A stretch of 64,000 nucleotides of DNA from JACJXF01 sp038316435 (GTDB lineage Bacteria; Bacteroidota; Bacteroidia; Bacteroidales; GCA-2748055), in the NCBI GenBank assembly GCA_038316435.1, contig JBBQAQ010000008.1, positions 43,910 to 107,909 of the forward strand. Reading direction: 5' to 3'. How positions within the stretch are numbered: position 1 is the first letter of the stretch; the number at the start of each line of letters is the position of its first letter. Of the stretch, positions 27,533-37,551 are shown piece by piece. The notes below the pieces were generated by a model that made no database searches, was not told the origin of the DNA, and saw only the letters and a program-made list of their open reading frames with translations. The position numbers and the translations under genes were made by a program.

Positions 27533-29161
27533 TTATTTTTCTGTCTGATTATTTCCCATGTAGATTACAGCAGCAGAAATGAAGTTTATAAAAAGGGGAT
27601 GAGGATTGAGCACAGTACTTCTGTACTCCGGATGGAACTGCACACCAATAAAGAAAGGATGTTCAGGTTGCTCCATTATTTCCACGAGCTGACTATCGGG
27701 ATTGATGCCGGAAGCAATCATTCCGTGTGCTTCAAACTGTGGGAGATAATCGTTATTAAACTCATATCTGTGACGATGCCTTTCCCTTATATGAGATTCT
27801 TTGTAAATTTTAAAAGCAAGGGTTCCAGCTTTTATATCACAGGGATACCCTCCAAGTCGCATGGTACCTCCTTTTTCGGTGACACCTTTTTGCTCTTCCA
27901 TAAGATCAATTACAGGATGAGCCGTCATTCGAGTCATTTCGGTGGAGTGTGCATCTTTAAGACCAAGAATATTTCTAGCAAATTCAATTACAGCACATTG
28001 CATACCAAGGCAAATACCCAAATAAGGTATTTTATTTTCTCTGGCATACTGCACTGCAAGTATCTTTCCTTCAATACCTCTGTCACCAAAACCGGGTGCT
28101 ACAATAATACCATCATAGCCGTTTAATTTTTCCCCAACATTATCTGCAGAAATGGTCTCAGAATGAATGCAATTAAGGTCAATTTTAGTTTCATTGGTGG
28201 CTCCACCGTGTGTGAGTGATTCAATGATAGACTTATAAGAATCCTGTAACTCAACATATTTACCTACTAATGCGATCTTTACAGTTCTCTTTGGATTTTT
28301 AAGCTTCTTCACCATGGATTTCCATGGTTTTAATTCCGGAGGAGTTCCAGGAGGCATATTCAGTTTACGCAGTACCGTTTCATCCAGCTTTTCATTCTGC
28401 ATCAGAATGGGCACTTCATAAATCGTTTTAACATCTATTGATTCGATTACCGATTCGAGCTCAACGTTACAGAAAAGGGCAACTTTCTTACGAAGCTCTT
28501 TATTTAAGGTGTGTTCTGTTCTGAGTACCAGTATGTCGGGTTGAACACCGTTTTCAAGCAATGCCTTAACAGAATGCTGAGTAGGCTTGGTTTTAAGTTC
28601 ACCTGAGGCTGCAAGGTAAGGAACAAGGGTAAGATGGATTACCAGTGAATTCCCATGTCCCAGCTCCCATTTAAGCTGGCGGACTGACTCGATATAAGGC
28701 AGTGATTCAATATCGCCAACTGTTCCTCCAATTTCTGTAATAACAACGTCGTAGTTGAACCGTGTTCCTAAAAGTTTTATTCTACGTTTAATTTCATCAG
28801 TAATATGTGGGATTACCTGAACAGTCTTTCCCAAATAATCTCCTTTTCTTTCCTTATTTATTACAGACTGGTAGATACGACCGGTAGTTACATTATTAGC
28901 CTGTGAGGTCTGAACATCTAGAAATCTTTCGTAATGACCAAGATCAAGGTCGGTTTCAGCACCGTCATCGGTTACAAAACACTCACCATGTTCATATGGA
29001 TTCAACGTTCCAGGGTCAACATTGATGTATGGATCCAGTTTCTGAATAGTGACATGATATCCTCTGGCTTGCAACAGCTTGGCCAGCGATGCTGAAATAA
29101 TGCCCTTTCCCAGCGAGGACGTTACTCCACCTGTAACAAAAATATACTTAGTTGCGGCCAA
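27533..29161 (-). CDS. pyrG: CTP synthase
   Basis: 542 residues. Synthetase domain: KYIFVTGGVTSSLGKGI, QKLDPYINVDPGTLNPYEHG, TEIGGTVGDIESLPYIE. Class I glutaminase domain: YLGICLGMQCAVIEFARN, with catalytic Cys in GICLGMQ and the His-Glu pair in VQFHPEYRS. It converts UTP to CTP with glutamine or ammonia and ATP. No ATG precedes the conserved start, so TTG 29161 is used. Upstream of yidC in an apparent two-gene operon. Confidence 0.97.
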   Translation of the reverse strand: MAATKYIFVTGGVTSSLGKGIISASLAKLLQARGYHVTIQKLDPYINVDPGTLNPYEHGECFVTDDGAETDLDLGHYERFLDVQTSQANNVTTGRIYQSVINKERKGDYLGKTVQVIPHITDEIKRRIKLLGTRFNYDVVITEIGGTVGDIESLPYIESVRQLKWELGHGNSLVIHLTLVPYLAASGELKTKPTQHSVKALLENGVQPDILVLRTEHTLNKELRKKVALFCNVELESVIESIDVKTIYEVPILMQNEKLDETVLRKLNMPPGTPPELKPWKSMVKKLKNPKRTVKIALVGKYVELQDSYKSIIESLTHGGATNETKIDLNCIHSETISADNVGEKLNGYDGIIVAPGFGDRGIEGKILAVQYARENKIPYLGICLGMQCAVIEFARNILGLKDAHSTEMTRMTAHPVIDLMEEQKGVTEKGGTMRLGGYPCDIKAGTLAFKIYKESHIRERHRHRYEFNNDYLPQFEAHGMIASGINPDSQLVEIMEQPEHPFFIGVQFHPEYRSTVLNPHPLFINFISAAVIYMGNNQTEK

Positions 29162-29186
29162 TTTTATAATTTTTTAAATCTGTCCG

Positions 29187-29194
29187 CAAAGTAA
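29187..29194 (-). promoter_or_regulatory. Possible -7 box for pyrG-yidC
   Basis: Minus-strand TTACTTTG, followed by CGG, differs from TAnnTTTG at the second base. It lies 26 bases before the TTG start at 29161. The rest of 29195-29382 shows nothing. Confidence 0.35.
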
Positions 29195-29382
29195 ATAATT
29201 TATTCTCGATGGTGCAATTTTACGTCAAGAAAAACAATAAAAGGTTTCATCGGAGTAATGCGGCTTCAAAAGATAACAAAAAACTAACAGAGGATATTGC
29301 CTATAAGGGATAATATATAAGTCAATTAACATGTGTTTTCGGGAACAATTTAAATAATCAAGAAATTTTAATACCTAACACA

Positions 29383-31446
29383 TTAATCAATATTTAAATC
29401 ATCAATAATATTTATTTTCTCTTCGAGTAGGTTAATGGCATCACGGGCTTCTTTAATCTTAATTGCAAAATCTTTAAGCATTGACTCGGCTTTACTAGTG
29501 TTTGCGAAAAATCCGATGTTATTTTCCCATACACCAATGTCAGTCTTGAGTTGTTGCAATTTGATCATATATTTTTCTCTTTCAAAGCGGATCTTGGATT
29601 CCTGATTTGCTTTTTGAAGCAGGCCTTCGATTCTGTTTTTAAATTTCAGCAGGCTTTTTTTATTTTCATCAACCTCAAGACCATCGAATTGAGTGTTTAC
29701 GGCATCCCTGTACCTTTGCTGAAGATCATCTTTTTTATCGTAGGGAACAAAACCAATTTCAGTCCATTGCCTTTGGTATGCCTGCAATTTTTCAAGATCT
29801 GAATTGCTGTTTCCGGTTTTTACGAAACTCTCAATTTCTTTGATAATTGCTTCTTTTGATGCAAGGTTTTCTTCAAATCTTGTATCTATGGTTGAAAAGA
29901 ACTCTGTTTTACTGGCAAAGAATTTATCACAGGCATTACGAAACCGTTTCCAGACCTGTTCTGAATGTTTTCTTGGTGCAGGACCTGTTTCCTTCCATTT
30001 TCTCTGAAGATGAATAAAATCATCAGTCGTTTTCTTCCAGTCTGTACTGTCCTGCATAACTTCAGCCTGTAAGCAGAACTCAAGTTTTAATTGCAGATTT
30101 GATCCCTGTACATCCTGATTCTGAGCATAAAAACTCCTTTTTCTTTCGAAAAATTTATCACAGGCAGCGCGAAAACGATTATATATCCTGTTGTTGTCCT
30201 TTTTTGGAGCAAATCCAATTGTTTTCCAAACTTTTTGCAATTCCAGAATATCGTTGGTTCGGCGCACCCAGTCTTTATGACTTAATAATTCTTCAACTGA
30301 TATTTCCTCGGCTTTATCAGATAACAACACTTTTGACTCAAGATTTTTATTCTGAGCGTCTTTCAGCTCCTGATAATAATGTTGATGTTTCTTATTTATT
30401 TTGGATGTTGCTTCTTTAAATCTCTCCCATATTTCTGAACGCTTTTCCTTGGGAACCGGGCCGATTTCTCTCCACTGCTCATGCAATACCTGCAGACTTG
30501 CAAAGGCGTTTACAACATTTGGCTCGAGTAAAAGGTTTTCGGCTTTTTCACATAGCTGAATTTTAGTTTCAAGATTCTTCTTTAAATCCAGATCCCTTAA
30601 TTCCTGATTTATCTTAATATAATCGTAGAACTTTTCAATATGGTGATGATAAGTTTCCCAAAGATCATTTATATTCTGCTGCGGAATTGGTCCGATTTCT
30701 CTCCATCTGTTCTGTAATTCCCTGAATTCATGAAAGGTTTTATTAATGGACTCTTCATTGCTGTTAAGCTCTTTTATCTCTTCGATTATTTCATGACGCA
30801 TTCTGAGATTATCAAGCTTTGCATCATCCTGATGGCGGTTATACTCCAACCTCAATTCCCGGTATTGCCTAAGTAATTCGCTTGCTTTCTCTTCTATAGG
30901 GTCAATGGGAACTTCAAATTCTTCTACCAGTCCACCTTCCTCTATAAATTTCTTCCTTTTTACCTCAGTTTCAGCCCGATGCTTTTTATAAAAGTTTACT
31001 TTAATTGCTTCAATTTCTCGGCGAATTTCATTAACGGGCTTGGCATGAAGTAATTCTTCCAAGTTGATTACTAAATCTTCTTTGCTAAGGCTTGTGAAAT
31101 TTGGAAATGTTGGTTGAATATCTTCTAAACCAGAACCAGAGCCTGCTTGCTGAGTAGGAATTTCATCATCAGGAGCACTTTCATCTGCAATTACAGCGCT
31201 AATCTGCTCATCAGGTATATCTTTTTTTACTGGCTCAATATCTGACTCAGAATCAAGAGTTTTTTTCACAGGCTTTTTACGAGCTTGTGATTTTACAGGT
31301 TTGATTTCCGGATTGTCAGTTACATCTTCCGGAGAAGGTATTTCCGCACTCGTCGCGATATTATCCGAATCCGGCTTATCTAAATTATTTTCAGCATTGC
31401 TGAATTGTTCTTCATGAACAGAGTTTTCCTGGTCTTGTAAATGCAT
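29383..31446 (-). CDS. DUF349 protein with five repeats
   Basis: 687 residues. The acidic, low-complexity N-terminus (1-150) is probably disordered. A helical region with five DUF349 repeats follows, each with a Trp/Gly core: LQNRWREIGPIP, LHEQWREIGPVP, LQKVWKTIGFAP, LQRKWKETGPAP and YQRQWTEIGFVP, each trailed by FRxACDKFF-like helices. The C-terminus is coiled coil. DUF349 proteins are conserved in Bacteroidota and Actinobacteria; I know no established biochemical function. No signal peptide, so cytoplasmic. Monocistronic by spacing. Confidence 0.85.
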   Translation of the reverse strand: MHLQDQENSVHEEQFSNAENNLDKPDSDNIATSAEIPSPEDVTDNPEIKPVKSQARKKPVKKTLDSESDIEPVKKDIPDEQISAVIADESAPDDEIPTQQAGSGSGLEDIQPTFPNFTSLSKEDLVINLEELLHAKPVNEIRREIEAIKVNFYKKHRAETEVKRKKFIEEGGLVEEFEVPIDPIEEKASELLRQYRELRLEYNRHQDDAKLDNLRMRHEIIEEIKELNSNEESINKTFHEFRELQNRWREIGPIPQQNINDLWETYHHHIEKFYDYIKINQELRDLDLKKNLETKIQLCEKAENLLLEPNVVNAFASLQVLHEQWREIGPVPKEKRSEIWERFKEATSKINKKHQHYYQELKDAQNKNLESKVLLSDKAEEISVEELLSHKDWVRRTNDILELQKVWKTIGFAPKKDNNRIYNRFRAACDKFFERKRSFYAQNQDVQGSNLQLKLEFCLQAEVMQDSTDWKKTTDDFIHLQRKWKETGPAPRKHSEQVWKRFRNACDKFFASKTEFFSTIDTRFEENLASKEAIIKEIESFVKTGNSNSDLEKLQAYQRQWTEIGFVPYDKKDDLQQRYRDAVNTQFDGLEVDENKKSLLKFKNRIEGLLQKANQESKIRFEREKYMIKLQQLKTDIGVWENNIGFFANTSKAESMLKDFAIKIKEARDAINLLEEKINIIDDLNID

Positions 31447-32032
31447 AAAAGCCCATTTTACCTAGTGATACATACAAACGACTAATTTACCTATTATATA
31501 AGGATAAACAAATCTTTTTTGACAATTTCAATATATGGTCTGATAAAAACAGTAATTTGTATATGTTAATACGATGATGACAAAGCTTTTCATCCATGTT
31601 TCTTCATTTTCTAATTTAGCATAGATGTAAACTTTTTACGTGCGTTTAGATGATGTTTATTCTCATAGAACAAGTTTTTTCCCTTTTTATCAAAATTACA
31701 ATTATTAAGTTTTTAATAATATATCGGGACATTTCCAAAATTGATGCCAATGGAAAAATACTGGCAAAACCCAGGTTAGAAATAATATTTACTGCCACTA
31801 TGACGCTTTTTACAGTATTCACACTACCATTATGGCGCCATTATTTATTAAGGCTCCATTAATCTATCATTCTAACAACGCTGAACAGCCTAATATCATT
31901 GAGATGCAGCTAATTTATAAAGCATTTCATAAAATCTTGAAGATTCTCAGATGAGGAGTCTTTCTGCTTTCACTACTCCAAATGTGCTTTTGCATAAAAC
32001 TATTCAAAGGTTTCATAATCATTTTAGATTTG
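31447..32032. other. Long intergenic region, no convincing gene
   Basis: About 590 AT-rich bases between the divergent DUF349 and trmD genes. A 70-codon frame at 31650-31862 has no recognisable features. I saw no RNA gene, IS end or strong hairpin; ordinary promoter DNA or a decayed gene are both possible. Confidence 0.35.
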
Positions 32033-32040
32033 TACTTTTG
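32033..32040 (+). promoter_or_regulatory. -7 promoter box of trmD
   Basis: TACTTTTG matches TAnnTTTG, followed by C and an A9 run, 13 bases before ATG 32053. It lies downstream of the ATG at 31951 that would extend the ORF, so the short start is preferred. Confidence 0.55.
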
Positions 32041-32052
32041 CAAAAAAAAAGT

Positions 32053-32742
32053 ATGCTCCGTATCGATATTATAACGGTTTTACCTGAACTTATTGAAAGT
32101 CCCCTGAACCATTCTATTTTAAAAAGGGCTAAAGCAAAAGGCCTTGCGGAGATTTATATCCATAATTTACGCGATTTTTCAGAAGACAAGCATAAACGAG
32201 TAGATGACTATGCCTTTAGTGGTGACGCAGGGATGGTTATGCGAATTGAGCCGATTGATAAAGCAATTTCTTTTCTTAAATCCCAAAGGCCTTATGATGA
32301 AGTAATTTACACTTCACCTGATGGAGTGATTCTCAATCAGAAAATGGCTAACCGTATTTCTACACTTGAAAATATTATTATACTTTGCGGGCATTACAAG
32401 GGTGTTGATCAGAGAGTTAGAGATCATCTCATTACCATGGAAATCTCAATTGGTGATTATGTTCTTACCGGGGGAGAATTGGCAGCGGCTGTAATTACAG
32501 ATTGCGTTGTAAGGCTTATTCCAGGGGCAATGTCGGACGAAACATCAGCACTCACCGACTCATTTCAGGACGGTCTGTTGGCTCCTCATGTATATACTAG
32601 GCCTGCAGAATATAAAGGTTGGAAAGTCCCGGATATCCTGATATCGGGAAACGAAAAGAAAATTGATGAATGGAAAATTAAGAATTCCATTGAACGCACG
32701 AAATCACTACGACCTGGTCTTTTAGATACAGAAGAGAGCTGA
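32053..32742 (+). CDS. trmD: tRNA (guanine37-N1)-methyltransferase
   Basis: 229 residues from ATG 32053 (MLRIDIITVLPELIESPLNH), the usual TrmD N-terminus and length. SPOUT trefoil-knot motifs: DDYAFSGDAGMVMRIEP, ILCGHYKGVDQRVRDH, ISIGDYVLTGGELAAAV, RLIPGAMSDETS, HVYTRPAEYKGWKVPDIL, ISGNEKKIDEWK. It methylates G37 next to the anticodon and prevents +1 frameshifting. The apparent 34-residue extension starting at 31951 is upstream of the promoter and not coding. Stand-alone, convergent with the channel gene. Confidence 0.96.
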   Translation: MLRIDIITVLPELIESPLNHSILKRAKAKGLAEIYIHNLRDFSEDKHKRVDDYAFSGDAGMVMRIEPIDKAISFLKSQRPYDEVIYTSPDGVILNQKMANRISTLENIIILCGHYKGVDQRVRDHLITMEISIGDYVLTGGELAAAVITDCVVRLIPGAMSDETSALTDSFQDGLLAPHVYTRPAEYKGWKVPDILISGNEKKIDEWKIKNSIERTKSLRPGLLDTEES

Positions 32743-32748
32743 TAAGGT

Positions 32749-34497
32749 TTACCTGAGAATCTTCCGTACAAATGCCACTGTAAAATACGACATCAGAAAT
32801 AGTCCGGTAAAGGCTTGAAAACCAGCAATCCAGCGCAAAAATCCCATAGGTACAAAATCTCCGTATCCAATGGTGAAATAAGTAACAAAACTGAAATAAA
32901 ATGCTTTTCCTAGAAGTGTTGCTGTTTCATTGTGACTAGTTGTCTCCAGTAAAATAGAACTGGTTGCCAATTCTAAAACCACATACAATAAGCTGTAAAA
33001 AACATAAGCAACAAACATTGAAATTATCACCCTAAGTGGATTCGTTGCATATAGTCCCGCTTTATCAAAAACAATTAGCTTAAACCAATGAACCGGATAC
33101 ATAAAAAATGCACTGTAGGGTTGGGCAGTCAGAGAATCATTTAAATCGGCTTTGGCTTCATGTCGCTTAAACTCAACGTAAGCATTATCTTCATCAGCAT
33201 ATTGCCCGGTAACCCTGAAATTTTCTTTCAATGTCCTATATTGTTCTGACTTCAGACGATGATTCACATTACTTTGTGATTCAATAAGTTGAGTAACTTT
33301 ATTTTGATCCCAGTCAATGTAAATCCTACCAATTAGTCGCATTCCCACAAAACTTATAGTATCAATTTCTTCAACGAATTCATAAGGTTTTAGATCAATA
33401 ATATCCCGAACAATGGTATTTGAAAGGTCGATAAATTTGCAATGTGTGAGTCTGATATCTGTATAATGATCCAAATGGCATGAATTAAGAGAAAGAGTTT
33501 TGAATTTCGAATTATAGAAACTAATGATACCTGCTCCGAAATCAGTGCGGTCAAATGCCAGATCAGAGTCTTTGAATTCAGCTAATTCAAAGCTTAAATT
33601 ACCTTTTCCAAAAACAGCTTTTTTAAAATTAAACTTTCCATCCAGCAATTCAGAACCTTCAAAGGATACCTCTCCGTTACCAAATTCCGTTCGGTTAAAA
33701 TTTACTTTACCTGTTCCAAATTCAACAGTTCTGAAATTAATTGTGCCATTACCAAATTCAGCCTGCTCAAATGTCTTGTCTCCGGTTCCAAATTTAGCGT
33801 AATGAAAATCAACCCTTCCGCTTCCCCAACGCGCTACTTTGAAGGAAACATCTCCATCATTAAAAAGAGTATTGATAAAAGAAGCATCACCGTTATTAAA
33901 TTCCAAATTAATAAAACTTTTTTTTCCTGTCCCAAAATCAGTATACTGAAAATCCTTCTTTCCAGTACCAAATACAGTATTCTTAAAATTTATATCCCCA
34001 TTACCAATTTTAACATTAGCGAAATCAAAATTTCCATCTCTGAAATGAACATTGCTCAAATTTATTATCTGCCCTGAAAAAGTTGAATAATTAAAATTCA
34101 TTCTTCCCCTCAGAATCCATGAATACTCAATACTAAACTCATTTTCCTGAAAAGATGCGTAAGAAAAATCAATAGGCGATGGTGAATCAAAGAATGAATT
34201 CTTTGCAGTAAAACCAGCAACAGAAATAACTTTTTTACTATCGAGTTTGCGTAACTGCCTGTAATCCGACAATGAGAACTTATTTATATAGCAGTGGTTA
34301 AGGTTGATTGGCAAACCTTCGTCGAGGCAATTGTAAATATCTTCAAGTTCGCGATAGCCTAATAATTCGACGACTGGATTGGACTGTCCCGGAACCACAA
34401 TGGTAAGAATAGCTGTTTTAGGGAGTTTTTGTCCTTCGTCGGTAATAAACTTAATATTTTTAATTTCTACGCGATGCGAACTATATTCAGAAAACAT
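32749..34497 (-). CDS. K+ channel subunit with N-terminal 12-residue-repeat (pentapeptide-like) beta-helix
   Basis: 582 residues. Residues 140-331 are 16 uninterrupted repeats of exactly 12 residues with consensus FGxGxxxFxxxx (F176, F188, F200, F212, W224, F236, F248, F260, F272, L284, F296 and so on start each copy), predicting a right-handed beta-helix related to pentapeptide repeats. Two transmembrane helices (about 487-508 and 555-578) flank a pore loop with the K+ selectivity filter TIGYGD (542-547). A pore of this kind implies a tetrameric two-TM channel. The repeat domain lacks a signal peptide and so should be cytoplasmic, a possible ligand or protein sensor. Function of the fusion unknown. 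Confidence 0.88.
   Translation of the reverse strand: MFSEYSSHRVEIKNIKFITDEGQKLPKTAILTIVVPGQSNPVVELLGYRELEDIYNCLDEGLPINLNHCYINKFSLSDYRQLRKLDSKKVISVAGFTAKNSFFDSPSPIDFSYASFQENEFSIEYSWILRGRMNFNYSTFSGQIINLSNVHFRDGNFDFANVKIGNGDINFKNTVFGTGKKDFQYTDFGTGKKSFINLEFNNGDASFINTLFNDGDVSFKVARWGSGRVDFHYAKFGTGDKTFEQAEFGNGTINFRTVEFGTGKVNFNRTEFGNGEVSFEGSELLDGKFNFKKAVFGKGNLSFELAEFKDSDLAFDRTDFGAGIISFYNSKFKTLSLNSCHLDHYTDIRLTHCKFIDLSNTIVRDIIDLKPYEFVEEIDTISFVGMRLIGRIYIDWDQNKVTQLIESQSNVNHRLKSEQYRTLKENFRVTGQYADEDNAYVEFKRHEAKADLNDSLTAQPYSAFFMYPVHWFKLIVFDKAGLYATNPLRVIISMFVAYVFYSLLYVVLELATSSILLETTSHNETATLLGKAFYFSFVTYFTIGYGDFVPMGFLRWIAGFQAFTGLFLMSYFTVAFVRKILR
33505..34080 (-). repeat. Coding tandem repeat, 36-base period, about 16 copies
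   Basis: This stretch encodes the 16 perfect 12-residue repeats of the channel protein. At DNA level the copies are diverged (codons vary), so the array is old and kept by selection on protein structure rather than recently amplified. Confidence 0.85.
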
Positions 34498-34519
34498 ATT
34501 CCTTTATTTAGTATTGATA

Positions 34520-34527
34520 CAAAAATA
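34520..34527 (-). promoter_or_regulatory. -7 promoter box of the channel gene
   Basis: Minus-strand TATTTTTG matches TAnnTTTG and lies 22 bases before the ATG at 34497. No -33 TTTG at standard spacing. Confidence 0.45.
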
Positions 34528-34639
34528 TAAAATTCAGTGACTTAGAATGCTTTTGAGAAAGATTTTTATACAATGCTATGATTTCTGTATTGAGATTTAA
34601 TTACCCTGAAGGCAGGGAAATCGAAATATATAGTGGCAA

Positions 34640-34667
34640 AAATTTAATTCACTAATCAGAATTAGTG
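34640..34667 (-). terminator. Terminator of the addA-radical SAM-addB operon
   Basis: CACTAAT (34650-34656) pairs with ATTAGTG (34661-34667) across a CAGA loop. On the minus strand the stem is followed by AATTAAATTTTTG, a T-rich tail. It begins 11 bases after the addB stop at 34678. Confidence 0.6.
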
Positions 34668-34677
34668 CAAACTTACA

Positions 34678-37551
34678 CTAGTACTTTTTCGAAATTCTTC
34701 TATGGCAAATATCTGCGTATGGGCAATATTCACAATTGTTGAGGACTTCAGTCTGACTGAATGGGACTTCACTGTTCATAATTTCAGCTAGAACCTGATT
34801 CAGAAAAGATTCAAATTCGGGTAGGAATTCATGGATATTAAAATTTTCCTTATCCATTTTTACCATGGGAGAAAATTCGGGCTGGAATAATTTCCTGGTA
34901 ACATACAATCCTGGGTTGATGATAGATTCATTGCTATTTTTGCTAAAAATCCAACTGTATAAGATCGTTTGAAACGCTGGCTTATTGCGCTTATCAAAAC
35001 TCTTATCGAATAATTTCTCTAGTCCATTAAATTTTGTGTCGGCTTGACCAGATTTGTAATCAATAATTCTTGCTACACCTTCTTTTTTATCTATGCGGTC
35101 AATTTTACCCCCTACCCTTATTTCAAAACGCGACGAGCCTTCACCAAGCGCAACCATTGAAGAATACTCCTTTTCCAAACTCACAATTTCAAAGGGTGAA
35201 TATTCCTTGTCGATTTGGAGAATACGGATCATATAACGCTTTAGTACTTCATAGATAATAATGTTTCTGCCTTCGGGAACCACTTCTTGGGTATCATCTT
35301 TTGATTTATAGTATTCTTTACGAAATGCCTTATCCAGAGTATCTTTGACATGAGCAGGTGAAAGCAAAACTTCAAAATCACCCGGCTTAATTACTTTACC
35401 TTCAAAATTCTTATAATTCAACTGCATGGCTTCATGAAGAAGGTTTCCAAATGTATCTGCTTCTATTTCTTCACTCACGGTATCAAGCTCTCTCAGGCCG
35501 GCAACATAGTTGAAATAAAATTTCAGACTGCAGGAGATGTAGTTATTCAGAGCTGAAGGTGAAAGGTACTTTTTTCCGTTCACTGAGAATTTTTCAAGAG
35601 TTTTGAATATTTCCGGTGTTTTGGATATATTTATGGGAACTGCATCACGACCTGAAATATTAAACCCTATGCTTTTAAAATTGGTAATAAAGCGGGAATT
35701 ATATAAAACCTGATAAATATACCTGCTTTTCTCGCCGCTGTTTAATCCGTCTGATCTGCTATTGAAGAAGAGTGAAACATGTTCGGTACGTTGAAGCAGG
35801 CGAAAGAAGTAATAGGCATAAATTGCATCGTGATCCTCTCTAGTTGGCATTCCATACGCAAATCGTAGATTGTGAGGAATATAGCTAAACGAGGAATGAG
35901 ATTTTGGCATGACACCATCGTTCATGGACAGGAAAATAACATGACTGAAATCCAGAAGACGTGATTCCAGAATCCCCATGATCTGCAGTCCGGCCAAGGG
36001 TTCACCTTCAAAAGGTATTCTGAGATTTTTCAATACTTTCCTGAATACTCTTGAAAATGTTTCAATGCTAGCAATGGATTCGTTTCCTTCAAAAATCCCC
36101 TTTAATTTATTGAGTCGTAACAGCAAATGATAAATATATTCTCTTTCAAGTTTGTTATGAAGATCTTGCTCTTCTTTACTAATCATACCAGCAACTTCAA
36201 GCAATATTTCACGAATATAACTAGCAAGATCAGCTGTTTCGGAAACTTTTCGAAAAATGAGTTTAAGTATTTTACTTTCCTGAAAAAAAGAAAGATCAAG
36301 GTACATCAGGTTTTTATTGTTAATCTCCCTGATTTTTTCAAGAACATCCTCTTCATACGCGAGTTTAAGGTATTGATGGTTTAGAATCGAGAGCACATCC
36401 CTGAAATAGAATTTATCTTTACGTTTACCCTTATGTGAGGCACTGTTTTTCTGCATTTTAAGTAGTTTGTCCACGAAACTATAGACAGGTGTGCTACTCA
36501 TAGGATAGCCCATTGTAATGTTGATATCCTCAACATTCTCCGGCATTGATGTTAGAACTGGGATTAGGAGGTCTTCATCTCCAAGAATAAGGGCAGTGTG
36601 GTTAAAATTTACCAGATCCGATCTCTTTTCCTTATTCAGTAAAGTATTTAGGTATTTCGCCTGTGTAATATCTGAGGGAAGCTCGTAAATACTTACTTTG
36701 CGGGAATGAATATTGTCAAATTTCTCAAGCTCTGTATCGGGAGGAAACTCGGCAATGTTTTTGCGCATAAATCGACCGGCTTCACTAATTCCGTCGTTCA
36801 GATACCATGTATCATAATCCCAGAAGAATCGACCTTTTCCTGAATTTCTAAGGTAGCGGAAAAGTTCTCTTTCAGCCTTATTCAGGGCATTAAATCCACA
36901 AACAATCACCTTTTTCCATGGAAGATCCGGATAATTTCCTGCTTTAATGTTTTCCGCAATTCCACGGTATATCATCCCTTCATAACCCAAACCATTTTCT
37001 TTGAGTTTCTTATTTAGCCGTGTATAGACTGTATGAAGGATATTCCAGATTTTCAGGAACGATTCCTGCTGACCCGACAATTCATTTCCGGCAAAGAATC
37101 CCCAAAATTTTCTAATTGTATCTTTCTGTTCTTCAGTAAGATCAAAGTGACTGTCGATTTCCTTAAGATCGCGAATATTAGAATACAGAGATGATGCGTC
37201 AACCAGGTATTTATCGATATCATCGAAATCTGCGAGCATCATTTCTCCCCAGTTCCAGAACTCATCGAGACTTTCAGGCTGATTGGTATTTTTTCTGTAA
37301 ATTTCATATACCTCAAACACAAGGTCTACCGAATCTGCAGTTTGCAAATCGGATAGCTGAAGCATAAATTCGTTGATAGTAAATACCTGCGGACTCCACA
37401 GAGTTTGCTTTGCAACTGCGGCCAAGTATTTCTTAAAAAACAGTCCTGCCCTGCGGTTTGGAAAAACCATGCAAACTTCATGAATACTGTCGCCATAATC
37501 CTTGTACAGTGCTTCTGCCAGAGTTTTTAGAAATGGGTTGGTACTATTCAT
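34678..37551 (-). CDS. addB: AddB-like subunit: PD-(D/E)XK nuclease with Fe-S cluster
   Basis: 957 residues. The N-terminal UvrD-like fold lacks a Walker A (VCMVFPNRRAGLFFKKYLA), as usual for AddB of Bacteroidota. The C-terminal nuclease (about 660-957) has YLSPSALNNYISCSLKFYF, GNLLHEAM, and catalytic IIDYKSGQAD with later LYSWIFSK. Four cysteines suit an iron-sulfur staple: Cys674 in ISCSLK, and Cys940, Cys943, Cys949 in CEYCPYADIC. It would act with the AddA-like helicase-nuclease from the same operon in double-strand end resection. Its start overlaps the radical-SAM stop by 4 bases. Confidence 0.88.
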   Translation of the reverse strand: MNSTNPFLKTLAEALYKDYGDSIHEVCMVFPNRRAGLFFKKYLAAVAKQTLWSPQVFTINEFMLQLSDLQTADSVDLVFEVYEIYRKNTNQPESLDEFWNWGEMMLADFDDIDKYLVDASSLYSNIRDLKEIDSHFDLTEEQKDTIRKFWGFFAGNELSGQQESFLKIWNILHTVYTRLNKKLKENGLGYEGMIYRGIAENIKAGNYPDLPWKKVIVCGFNALNKAERELFRYLRNSGKGRFFWDYDTWYLNDGISEAGRFMRKNIAEFPPDTELEKFDNIHSRKVSIYELPSDITQAKYLNTLLNKEKRSDLVNFNHTALILGDEDLLIPVLTSMPENVEDINITMGYPMSSTPVYSFVDKLLKMQKNSASHKGKRKDKFYFRDVLSILNHQYLKLAYEEDVLEKIREINNKNLMYLDLSFFQESKILKLIFRKVSETADLASYIREILLEVAGMISKEEQDLHNKLEREYIYHLLLRLNKLKGIFEGNESIASIETFSRVFRKVLKNLRIPFEGEPLAGLQIMGILESRLLDFSHVIFLSMNDGVMPKSHSSFSYIPHNLRFAYGMPTREDHDAIYAYYFFRLLQRTEHVSLFFNSRSDGLNSGEKSRYIYQVLYNSRFITNFKSIGFNISGRDAVPINISKTPEIFKTLEKFSVNGKKYLSPSALNNYISCSLKFYFNYVAGLRELDTVSEEIEADTFGNLLHEAMQLNYKNFEGKVIKPGDFEVLLSPAHVKDTLDKAFRKEYYKSKDDTQEVVPEGRNIIIYEVLKRYMIRILQIDKEYSPFEIVSLEKEYSSMVALGEGSSRFEIRVGGKIDRIDKKEGVARIIDYKSGQADTKFNGLEKLFDKSFDKRNKPAFQTILYSWIFSKNSNESIINPGLYVTRKLFQPEFSPMVKMDKENFNIHEFLPEFESFLNQVLAEIMNSEVPFSQTEVLNNCEYCPYADICHRRISKKY

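Noticed and set aside
31650..31862. 70-codon open frame in the DUF349-trmD gap
   Set aside because: No promoter, domain or plausible start context; composition looks like AT-rich noise.
31951..32052. Extended N-terminus of TrmD from 31951
   Set aside because: The extra 34 residues lie upstream of the TACTTTTG box and do not match the family N-terminus.
33505..34080. Regular 36-base periodicity as a possible CRISPR-like or minisatellite array
   Set aside because: Copies differ in sequence and are fully explained by a coding 12-residue protein repeat.
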